Source: Palsa-504 sp963822765 (GTDB lineage Bacteria > Actinomycetota > Actinomycetes > Streptosporangiales > Streptosporangiaceae). Taken from it: a DNA stretch of 64,000 nucleotides. Shown one piece after another: positions 42,509 to 50,784 of the stretch (positions are counted from its first letter, which is position 1; each line of letters begins with the position of its first letter). Below the pieces are notes generated by a model. That model did not search any database. It saw only the letters and a program-made list of their open reading frames with translations, and was not told the DNA's origin. Location: the NCBI GenBank assembly GCA_963822765.1, contig CAWGJL010000029.1, positions 1-64,000 on the forward strand, in the 5' to 3' direction. Both the position numbers and the translations under genes were made by a program.

Positions 42509-44115
42509 ATGGCGGCAGACGGTTCTGTGGCACAGCCGGACGAAGCGGCGCCGACGATTGCGGCCCGCAGCCCGGTCCAGCAGCACGGCCGCGGCGCGGC
42601 CGCCGGCGGTGGGGCGGTGACCTCACGCAGGAACTTCTGACGTCCGACTGGTGGACTGACGCCATGGTCGCGGCAGCGGGGATTCCCGTGGTCGACGTAC
42701 CCTTCGTGACGATCGGCGGCGGCATCGGAAGCTTCGTCACCGTGGATTACCTTCGGATCGCCGGGGTGCCGACCGACCGGATGCGCGTGCTATCCGACAT
42801 CGACTTTCCGTGGCAGACCTACGAGTACCTGACTCGCGTCTCACAAATTCCGCGCCCGGAACGCATCCGCTCGGATTCCGCGTCGCGGCCGGACAATATC
42901 TGGGGCTTTCCCTCCTACGCGCTGACCGAGGCGTGGCGCGACAAGAGCCTGGCGGCGCTGCGGCAGGTCCTGGTCGAGCCGATGTGGGCTGACTTCTACA
43001 CGCCGCGCGCGGGCATGGTATTCGAGGGACTGGAGCGCGAGTCGAAGCGCATCAGCTATTCGGACATGCTGGTCAAGGGCCAGGTCCGAATGATCCGCCG
43101 GCGGCAGGGTGGCGGCTACTACACGATCTTGACCCCGCCGGACGCGAAACCGGCCCGCCGGATCGCGTTCCGCTCCCAGTTCGTGCACATCGCGGTCGGC
43201 TACCCGGGCCTGAAGTTCCTGCCCGAACTGCAGGCCTTCCGGACCGAGAATCAGGACTTCCACCACGTGGTCAGCGCCTACGAGGACCACGAGCACGTCT
43301 ACGACCGGCTGCGCGTCAAGCCCGGGGTCGTGCTGATCCGCGGGGGCGGGATCGTTTCCTCGCGGGTGCTGCAGCGCCTGATGGACGACCGCGCCAAGTA
43401 CAACCTGTCCTTCGAGATCGTGCACCTGTTCCGCACCTATATCTCCGGCGCGCACGGGCCTAACGCGTGGATGCGGCGCAAGGGCGGCAACGGCTTCGCC
43501 TACCAGGGTTTCAACTACCCGAAGTCGGTGTGGGGCGGGCAACTGAAGGCGAAGATGCGCCGGCTCGAAGGCGAGCAGCGGGCCGCCGAGTACAAGCTGA
43601 TGGGCGGGACGAACACGCCGTGGCGGCGACGCTGGCAGCAGCAGATGAACCAGGGCCGGGCGCAGGGCTGGTACCGGGTGATGGCGGGCACCGTGGAGCA
43701 GATGAAGGTCCGCGACGACGGGATGGTCATCAGCATGGTCAAGACCTCGCACGGTCCCGGTGAGATCGCGGCCGACTTCGTCATCGACTGCACCGGCCTG
43801 GAAGCCGACATCTCCGAGCACCGGGTCCTGGCCGACCTGCTCGAGCATTCCGGCGCCGGACGGAACCCGGTCGGCCGCCTTGACGTCGAGCGCAGCTTCG
43901 AGTTGCGCGGCACCGCCAGCGCACCCGGAGTGATCTACGCCTCGGGAACCGCGACCCTGGGCGGCTACTTCCCCGGAGTGGACACCTTCCTCGGCCTCCA
44001 GATCGCCGCCCAGGAGATCACCGACGATCTGGCTCGTCGCGGATTCTGCCGGAAGATCGGGCCGGGTCGTTCGGTCCAGCAGTGGCTGCGCTGGGCGAAC
44101 AACCGGCAACCGTAA
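42509..44115 (+). CDS. FAD/NAD(P)-binding oxidoreductase, 5' end frameshifted
   Basis: The uninterrupted part (42664-44115, 483 residues) has a dinucleotide fold VTIGGGIGSFVTVDYLRIAG and a second one at VKPGVVLIRGGGIVSSRVLQRL, then DFVIDCTGLEAD and a final ASGTATLGGYFPGVDTFLGLQIAAQ that closes the FAD site. The natural start is probably the ATG at 42509 (GGGGGG 4 nt upstream), reading MAADGSVAQPDEAAP. One base must be restored near 42600-42612 (GGCGGTGGGGCGGTGACC) to join it to GDLTQELLTSDWWTDAM and the main frame. The substrate is unknown. Its place among FHA and kinase genes suggests it is a target or effector of the signalling island. Confidence 0.7.
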
Positions 44116-44174
44116 TTCAGTTACCCCATGATGCTCGTGCTCTCGACAGGGATCCGATAGGGACAGGTGCTGGC

Positions 44175-44612
44175 GTGCTTCCTACCTTGACTGGCCGCAT
44201 ACAGACCAGGATTTTCCTGCTCGCCGTGGTCGGCGGCCTCATAACCCTGATCATCGTCCCGATCCTGCCGGGCAGCGCGCCACTGGGCGATAAGTACCGG
44301 GACGGCTTCCTGGTGCTGCTCAGCGTGGCCGTGGTGGGCGTGCTCTGGGAACTGCTTTACCACCTGCTGATGCAGTGGCGCTGGGAGAAGGACTGGCCCA
44401 CGTTGTTCGGGCTGGTCGAGGGAGTACCCGAAGGCGCGCTGATCTGGATTCTGCTAAGCGCCGGAGCCATACCCGGCATCGCGGGTAGCGTCGGCGGAGT
44501 CGCCTTCCTCATCCAGTTCATCCTGGTCTGGCTGGGGGTATGGCTGGTAGCTAACGGGCCGATGCGGGTCCCGTTCATCCGGTGGCGGTTCCACGGCGGG
44601 AGGATAGTGTGA
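44175..44612 (+). CDS. four-helix membrane protein, hypothetical
   Basis: The 145-residue protein has four transmembrane segments: FLLAVVGGLITLIIVPILPG, DGFLVLLSVAVVGVLWELLYHLL, GALIWILLSAGAIPGI and AFLIQFILVWLGVWLVANG. A charged loop, MQWRWEKDWPTLFGLVEGVPEG, lies between. I do not recognise the family. GTG 44175 is the first sensible start after the preceding stop; an earlier in-frame ATG lies inside the oxidoreductase gene. Its stop overlaps the next GTG (GTGA), coupling it to the zinc-ribbon/FHA protein. Confidence 0.6.
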   Translation: MLPTLTGRIQTRIFLLAVVGGLITLIIVPILPGSAPLGDKYRDGFLVLLSVAVVGVLWELLYHLLMQWRWEKDWPTLFGLVEGVPEGALIWILLSAGAIPGIAGSVGGVAFLIQFILVWLGVWLVANGPMRVPFIRWRFHGGRIV

Positions 44613-46307
44613 CCGAACACGGCGTACTGCCGGGCTTGTGGCCGATTCACGGCGACGGAGTGCTGGCCCGGCAGGGAGATCTGGTGCTCTTGATCCATCC
44701 GGGGGGCGGGGTCTTCACCGACCGGCTGCTGGACCTGCTGGCTGACGCGGCCCGGGCCCATGCGACCGGTCTTCGCTTCACCGATCTGGTCTCGGCCGAG
44801 TTCGATGCCGACGCGGCCGCCGCCGATCTCGCCGGTCAGCAGGGTCCCGCCGTGGTCGCATTCGGGCCCGCGGACGGCGGCACGGCCGTGGCCGTCTACG
44901 GCACCGGATGGGCCGAAGTCACCACCGCCCGCGGCGCCCAGCGGCTGACCGCCGGCGAGCCGTACGGCCGGCTGCGCTGCGTCCTGCCGTCCACGTTGAT
45001 CAAGATCCGCGCGGGTGTGCAGCCGGTGCCCGGCGACGGTGAGACCGACCCCTATCTGCGCCTGGCCGACGGCGTGGTGCGGGCCGTCGCCCTGCTGTAC
45101 GCTCCGGCCGAGGTCGCCGCGGAGGCGGCTGAGGAAGGCCGGTCCGGCGCCCCCGCTCCCGTGGCGGAGGCGAGCCCGGCTCCGGCCGCCGCGGTCGTGC
45201 CGTCCGCTGGCGCGCCCGCACCCCCGCCGGCCCCCGCTGAGCCTGCCGCCGCCGAGCCGCCGCGCGCGCCCTCGCCGAGCGCGCCCTCGCTGAGCCGCCC
45301 GCCGTCGTACCGGTCGCCGTCGAGGCCCCGGCCGCCCCGCCAGTGGCCGCCGAGGCACCAGCACCCGTCCCGGTTCCCGAGCCCGACCCGTCGCCGCAGG
45401 CCGCGCCCGAACCCTACGCGGACCACATCCAAGAGCCCGAACCCGAATACCACGCCACCCGGATCGAGCCTGCGGTATCCGGCTTCCCGGCCGCTGACCT
45501 GTACGCACCGCCGCCGTCCGACCCGTACGCGGCCCCGGCCTCCGCCGCGGACGCGTACCCGGCCGCGGCCCCGCCGACGCGTACCCGGCCGCGGCCCCGC
45601 CGCTCGCGCCCGACCCCTACGCCGCGCCGCCCGCGCCGCCCGTTCCCGGTCCCGCTGACGGCGGTCCGCGACCGGACTTCATCTCGATCTCGCTCGTCCC
45701 GGACGGGCCAGGAGGGCTGGCCGGACCCGGCGGACCGGGCGCACTCGGCATCGACGTGCCCCAGCGCGATCCGCTGCCGCTCGGCGCCGAACCCCCCGAG
45801 GCGAAGGACCTGGGCCTGGTCGAAATGCCCTCCGCGCAGGTCGAGGGCGTCTACTGCAAGAACGGGCACTTCAACGACCCCGAGGCACGCTACTGCTCGA
45901 TATGCGGCATCAGCATGGGCCAGCTGACCAAGATCCGGCAGAAGGGCAACCGTCCGCCGCTGGGCGTGCTGATCCTCGCCGACGGTTCGGTGTGCCAGCT
46001 CGACGCCGACTACGTGATCGGCCGGGAGCCCACGCTGGACAGCGCGGTGGCCGACGGCCGCGCCCGGCCGCTGCGGCTCATGGACGCCTCCGGGGTGGTG
46101 TCCCGGATCCACGCCCGCGTGGAGCTCGACGGCTGGCAGGTCTTCCTCACCGACCTCAACTCCGCGAACGGCACCCAGCTTCTCATGCCGGGGGAGCTGA
46201 ACCCGATCAACCTGCAGCCCGGAGTGCGGACTCCGCTGGCGGCAGGCGCCCAGATTCGCCTGGGGGGCGAGTACGGACTCCAATATGACTCGCACCGTCA
46301 CCGTTAG
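44609..46307 (+). pseudogene. zinc-ribbon/FHA protein with two frame breaks in the linker
   Basis: Three frame segments join into one protein of about 565 residues. 44609-~45285 encodes an N-terminal alpha/beta domain of unknown type (VTEHGVLPGLWPIHGDGVLARQGDLVLLIHP). ~45285-~45590 is a Pro/Ala/Glu linker (PVPEPDPSPQAAPEPYADH). ~45590-46307 holds a zinc ribbon (YCKNGHFNDPEARYCSICG) and an FHA domain (YVIGREPTLDSAV, VSRIHARVELDGWQVFLTDL, NSANGTQLL). Both breaks lie in GC-rich repetitive DNA, so polymerase or assembly slippage is likely, and the intact gene may be functional. The zinc ribbon/FHA pairing echoes the GarA-like gene at 33483. It should read phosphothreonine marks made by the neighbouring kinases. 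Confidence 0.7.
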
Positions 46308-46335
46308 GTGACGTGATCGAGGTGGGGGGCGGACC

Positions 46336-48366
46336 ATGAGCCTCAACGATGTCCAGCTGCTGCTGGCCGACGTTGCGTTCATCATCATCGCGGCCCGGCT
46401 GCTCGGCATGGCGGCCAAGCTCCTGGGCCAGCCGCCAGTGCTGGGTGAGATCCTGGCCGGGATCTTGCTGGGGCCTACGTTCTTCCACGGGACGATCACC
46501 AAGGCGCTGTTCCCGATCAGCCTGATCCCGCCGCTGACCGCGCTGGCCGACATCGGCCTGGTCCTGTTCATGTTCGTGGTCGGGTACGAGGTGGACCTGC
46601 GCCTCATCCGGGGCCGCGAGCGCGTCGCGGTGGGCGTATCGCTCGGCTCGGTCATCCTGCCCCTCGGCCTGGGCACGGCGCTGGGCGTGTGGCTGGCTCA
46701 CCGCAATCACCTGCACAACGTGTCCAGCTTCGCGCTGTTCATCGGCACCGCGATGGCCGCCACCGCGTTCCCCGTCCTGGCCCGCATCCTCACCGACCGG
46801 GGGTTGCACCGGACCCGGATCGGCGGCATCGCGCTGGCCAGCGCGGCCATCGCGGACGTGCTGGCCTGGACCCTGCTGGCCGTGGTGGTCGCCCTGGCCG
46901 GGAGCAGCGCGCAGTGGAAGGTGCTGCTCGCGATCCCGTACGCGGCCGCGATGTTCGGAATCGTCCGGCCGCTGCTGCGCCGGCTGTCCCGGTTCTACCT
47001 GCAAGCGGGCCGGCTTACCCCGAACATCCTGGCCACCGTGCTGGCCGGGCTGCTGCTGTCCTGCTACGCCACCAACTGGATGGGCCTGCACTTCATCTTC
47101 GGCGCGTTCCTGTTCGGCGTCATCATGCCGCGGGAGAACGTCCTGGGGCTGCGCGAGGAAATCCTCGAGCGGCTCGAGCAGGTCAGCGTGCTGGTCCTGC
47201 TCCCCATCTATTTCGTGGTGTCCGGGCTCAGCATCAACCTGTCCACCATCGGGAGCTCCGGGCTGGAAGAACTCGGCGCGATCCTGGTCGTCGCCATCGT
47301 CGGGAAGCTGGTCGGCGCCTACCTCGGCGCGCGGTTCACCGGGGTCCGCGGCCGCAACGCCGGCGTGATCGCCACGCTGATGAACACCCGGGGCCTGACC
47401 GAACTGGTCATCTTGGGCGTCGGGCTCCAGCTGCATATCCTGACCAAGCCGCTGTACGCCCTGATGGTGGTCATGGCCCTGGTCACCACCGCGATGAGCG
47501 GGCCGCTGCTCAAGGCCATCTACCCGGACCGGGTCATGCAACGCGACCTGGCCGCGGCGGACCGCGCGCAGCTGGCCGGCGGCCCGGCGTACCGGATCCT
47601 GGTCCTGATCGACCGGCCGGAAGACGCGGGACCCCTGGTCGACATCGGAGCCGACCTGGCCGCCACCCGGCCCGGCAGTGAGCTGGCCCTGGCCCACCTG
47701 GTCTCGCTCCGGACCGACCAACGGCTGGAGGTCGGGGCGGGTCTGGGCGGCGAGCTGCTGCAGATGACCCTGGTCATGGGGCAGTTGCACGCGCTTGTCG
47801 AGCGGGCGGCGGCCCGCGGGGCCACGGCGACCGTGCTCTCCCGTTTCAGCGATGACGTAGCCGACGAGCTGTCGGCCTACGTGGCGGCCGCCGAGCCCGA
47901 CACCGTCGTGCTCGACTCCGGCCATGACCCCCGCGACGACGAGGCATACCGGGCCATCCGGGCCGATGGCCGGGTCCGCCTGATCATGGTGTCGGGCTCC
48001 GTGCCCGACGCGCCCACCGCCGTGGCGGTCTCCTCGGGCCACGGCGCTGACGCCGCCGCGGCTCGCAGCGTCGCCACTCAGCTCGCCGCGGCCCGGCACC
48101 TGCCGCTCGTGCTGGCCGGGGCCGACGGCCGCCGCAGCCGCGGCGACGTGACGGAACTGACCCATCTGGGCATCCAGGCCAGCAGCGGTCCGCCGCCGGA
48201 CGGTGCCCTGCTGGTCACCGGTGAAGAGGGCGCCGAGGCCGTCGTCGCCGGAGCGCACCTGACCGTGCGGGCGGGCAGCAGCGAGAACCTCGAGGCCCGC
48301 CCCGAAATCGCGACTCCGGTCCCTGTCGTAGGGTCAGGGGCGCTGGAGCCAGGAAGGCAGCCATGA
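46336..48366 (+). CDS. CPA2-family cation/proton antiporter
   Basis: The 676-residue protein has an N-terminal sodium/hydrogen exchanger domain of about 12 helices (1-395), with typical LGEILAGILLGPTFF, ADIGLVLFMFVVGYEVDL, FIGTAMAATAFPVLARIL and FGAFLFGVIMPRENVL. The C-terminal cytoplasmic half (about 415-660) resembles universal-stress-type nucleotide-binding folds (YRILVLIDRPEDAG; LSRFSDDVADELSAYV). Such antiporters move K+ or Na+ against H+ and are often gated by the C-terminal domain. It ends in an ATGA overlap with a kinase gene, so phosphorylation control is a fair inference. Confidence 0.85.
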   Translation: MSLNDVQLLLADVAFIIIAARLLGMAAKLLGQPPVLGEILAGILLGPTFFHGTITKALFPISLIPPLTALADIGLVLFMFVVGYEVDLRLIRGRERVAVGVSLGSVILPLGLGTALGVWLAHRNHLHNVSSFALFIGTAMAATAFPVLARILTDRGLHRTRIGGIALASAAIADVLAWTLLAVVVALAGSSAQWKVLLAIPYAAAMFGIVRPLLRRLSRFYLQAGRLTPNILATVLAGLLLSCYATNWMGLHFIFGAFLFGVIMPRENVLGLREEILERLEQVSVLVLLPIYFVVSGLSINLSTIGSSGLEELGAILVVAIVGKLVGAYLGARFTGVRGRNAGVIATLMNTRGLTELVILGVGLQLHILTKPLYALMVVMALVTTAMSGPLLKAIYPDRVMQRDLAAADRAQLAGGPAYRILVLIDRPEDAGPLVDIGADLAATRPGSELALAHLVSLRTDQRLEVGAGLGGELLQMTLVMGQLHALVERAAARGATATVLSRFSDDVADELSAYVAAAEPDTVVLDSGHDPRDDEAYRAIRADGRVRLIMVSGSVPDAPTAVAVSSGHGADAAAARSVATQLAAARHLPLVLAGADGRRSRGDVTELTHLGIQASSGPPPDGALLVTGEEGAEAVVAGAHLTVRAGSSENLEARPEIATPVPVVGSGALEPGRQP

Positions 48367-49193
48367 CCATGACCGACGAACGTGACGGCATCGCTGACTA
48401 TAAGTTCCTCCGTCAGCTCGGCGCCGGCAGCCACGGGGTGTTCTACCTCGCCCATCCCCCCAAGCGGCTGCCGGTCGGGGCCGAGTTCGTGGCGGTGAAG
48501 GTGCTGTCCGGCGGCACCAGCCAGGACGTGTTCAGGTGGGCCCACCGCGAGCTCGCCGCCTTCGCGGCGGTCAGCTCGCCGTACCTGGTCACCCTGTACG
48601 ACGCGGGCCAGCAGGGCGAGGAGGTCTACTACTCGATGGAGTACCTGCCGGGCGGCTCGGTGGCCGCGCCTGCCGAACCGCTCAGCCGGGCCACCGCCCT
48701 GGTCGCGCTGGCGCACGCGTCCCGCGCCACGCACGCCCTGCACGAAGCCGGCATCGCCCACCGTGACATCAAGCCGGGCAACGTCCTGCTCTATCCAGGC
48801 GGGGCCAAGCTGGCCGACCTGGGCCTCAGCCACGTCCTGCGGCCGGGGGTCACCATCACCAGAATGGGCCCAGCGGGCGATATCGGCTACCTCGACCCGT
48901 CCCTGATCCGCGGTGACCGCCCGTCGCGGGCCAGCGACGTGTTCTCCCTCGGCGCCACCTTGCACTACGCCGTGGCCGGCGAGGGCCTGTACGGCCCGCT
49001 GCCCGACGATGACCCGCTCCTGGCCATGCGCCGCGTCATGACGAACCCGCCCACGATCTCCGCCCGCGTGGACCCGGACATCCGCAAGGTCATCTCCTGG
49101 GCCATCGCCGCCAACCCCGCCGAGCGGCCCGCGACCGCACTGCAGCTCGCCGAGCGGATCGAGGAACTCGCCCTGGCACCCGCGCCCGACTAG
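48363..49193 (+). CDS. Ser/Thr protein kinase (kinase domain only)
   Basis: This 276-residue soluble kinase has LGAGSHGVFYLAH, the ATP lysine in FVAVKVLSGG, catalytic AHRDIKPGNVLL, metal-binding LADLGLSHV (DLG) and GDIGYLDPSLIRGDRPSRASDVFSLGATL. There is no transmembrane segment or sensor domain. It starts inside the antiporter stop (ATGA), which suggests it phosphorylates that transporter or its FHA neighbours. The next kinase starts 50 bases later. Confidence 0.9.
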   Translation: MTMTDERDGIADYKFLRQLGAGSHGVFYLAHPPKRLPVGAEFVAVKVLSGGTSQDVFRWAHRELAAFAAVSSPYLVTLYDAGQQGEEVYYSMEYLPGGSVAAPAEPLSRATALVALAHASRATHALHEAGIAHRDIKPGNVLLYPGGAKLADLGLSHVLRPGVTITRMGPAGDIGYLDPSLIRGDRPSRASDVFSLGATLHYAVAGEGLYGPLPDDDPLLAMRRVMTNPPTISARVDPDIRKVISWAIAANPAERPATALQLAERIEELALAPAPD

Positions 49194-49243
49194 CCGATGA
49201 GGAGGACCTGACCGGCGTCCGGGGGCCCGGGACGGAAACGGCA

Positions 49244-50566
49244 ATGACTTCAGAGCTGATCAGCGAGCCGGCCGGGCCGCGATTCGGGCCGTACATCCTG
49301 ACCGCCGTGCTCGGCCGCGGCGGCATGGGGGTGGTCTACCGGGCGTTCGATACCACCAAGGGGCGCACCGTGGCGCTCAAGGTGCTGATCCCCGAGCTCG
49401 CCGCCGACCGCGCCTTCCAGGACCGGTTCCGCCGCGAGTCCAAACGCGCCGCCAGGCTCAGCGAGCCGCACATCATCCCCATCCACGACTTCGGCCAGAT
49501 CGACGGCCGGCTGTTCATCGACATGCGGCTGGTGGACGGCATCGACCTGGCCGCCCTGCTGGACCGGGACGGGCCGATGCCGGCGGCCGCCGCCGCCTGG
49601 ATCAGCGCCCAGGTCGCCTCGGCGCTGGACGCCGCGCACGCCGACGGGCTCATCCACCGGGACGTCAAGCCGTCCAACGTGCTGATCACCGGCCACGGCC
49701 AGAGCATGCCGTTCGCCTACCTGATCGATTTCGGGATCGCCCGGGTCGTCAACGGCGCCAGCCTGTCTACCAGCAGCAGCGCCATCGGCACCGTGGCCTA
49801 TATGGCCCCCGAGCGCTTCTCGGGATCACCCGGTGACCGCCGCGCCGACGTGTACTCGCTGGCCTGCGTGCTGTACGAGTGCCTGACCGGGCACGCCCCC
49901 TTCGCCGGGGAGATGGTGGCCGTCATGTGGGCCCAGCTCAACGCCGTGCCGCCCGCACCCAGCACGCTCCAGCCCGGCCTGCCCGCCGCGGTCGACGAGG
50001 TCGTGGCGCGCGGGCTGGCCAAGAACCCGGCCCAGCGGCACGGCACCGCCGGCGAGCTGGCCGAGGCCATCCTGGCCGCCACCGCCGATCTCGGCGGGGC
50101 CAGCATCCCGCGGTCCGACCCGGTGCGCGGCCAGGCGAACCCGCCGACGGTCAAGGACTCTGTGCCGGCCCGCGTTTCCGGCCCGGTCAGCCCCGAAGCC
50201 GGCGTCCCGCTGTGGGACAGCGACCCCGGCGGCCGGGCCCGGACCGCGCTGCGCGCCATCGTCTCCGACCCGGACCTGGGCGTGGCCGCCCTGTCCAGCA
50301 CGCAGGCCATGTCGGCCGCGCTGCGGAACCTGCTGCCCGACACGCCCCGGGAGACCAAGGTGCTCGTCGCCGCGGCCGAGGAGGGTGTGGCCGAGGCACT
50401 CGGCTATCACGTGGCCCGCGGCATGGACCCCGCCACCGTGCGCGACAAGGTGGCCAGGTCCTTCGCCCGGCACACCGGCTTCCGTCCCGCCGCCTGTCAG
50501 TGGGCGGTCGACGAACTGGCCGCCGTGCTCGGCCTGGACTCCGCCGGCGCCCGCCGCGGCCGGTAG
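49244..50566 (+). CDS. Ser/Thr protein kinase with C-terminal shared helical domain
   Basis: The protein has 440 residues. The canonical Hanks kinase (residues 14-275) has LGRGGMGVVYRAFD, ATP lysine in VALKVLIPE, IHRDVKPSNVLIT, YLIDFGIARV (DFG) and GTVAYMAPERFSG. After a Pro-rich linker, residues 335-431 form the helical domain also present at the N-terminus of the protein at 41383 (starts ALRAIVSDP, ends LAAVLGL). There is no transmembrane segment. The shared domain likely brings kinase and membrane partner together. Last gene of the island; the gcvP riboswitch begins about 70 bases later. Confidence 0.9.
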   Translation: MTSELISEPAGPRFGPYILTAVLGRGGMGVVYRAFDTTKGRTVALKVLIPELAADRAFQDRFRRESKRAARLSEPHIIPIHDFGQIDGRLFIDMRLVDGIDLAALLDRDGPMPAAAAAWISAQVASALDAAHADGLIHRDVKPSNVLITGHGQSMPFAYLIDFGIARVVNGASLSTSSSAIGTVAYMAPERFSGSPGDRRADVYSLACVLYECLTGHAPFAGEMVAVMWAQLNAVPPAPSTLQPGLPAAVDEVVARGLAKNPAQRHGTAGELAEAILAATADLGGASIPRSDPVRGQANPPTVKDSVPARVSGPVSPEAGVPLWDSDPGGRARTALRAIVSDPDLGVAALSSTQAMSAALRNLLPDTPRETKVLVAAAEEGVAEALGYHVARGMDPATVRDKVARSFARHTGFRPAACQWAVDELAAVLGLDSAGARRGR

Positions 50567-50606
50567 CGTCCCGCGGGTCGAGTCCCACCATCTGGTCCTG
50601 GTCGGG

Positions 50607-50726
50607 TAAGATCGCAACTGCTGATGACACCGGCCGGGAGAGATCCCGCGTAAGCGGCGGGCGCCGAAGGGGCAACATCCCCGGAACCTCTCAGGCACAC
50701 GAACCGGGCGGGACAGGCATCTCTGG
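50607..50726 (+). promoter_or_regulatory. glycine riboswitch (gcvT motif) with promoter
   Basis: The conserved gcvT-element words occur in order: CGGGAGAGATCC (from 50634), GCGCCGAAGGGGCAACATCC (50671-50690), CCTCTCAGGCAC (from 50698) and GGGACAGGCATCTCTGG. This is one full glycine aptamer; I do not see a clear second one. A TAAGAT -10 box lies at 50607-50612. It sits directly before gcvP and should raise glycine cleavage when glycine is plentiful. Confidence 0.85.
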
Positions 50727-50784
50727 AGCGTTTAGACCGCGACAGACGGGGAGCCAGCGACCGCGCTCGTCCGGGAGGCTCTCC

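Noticed and set aside
46207..48258. 683-codon minus-strand open frame opposite the antiporter
   Set aside because: Low-complexity Gln/Asp/Arg-rich antisense shadow; no start signal or domain.
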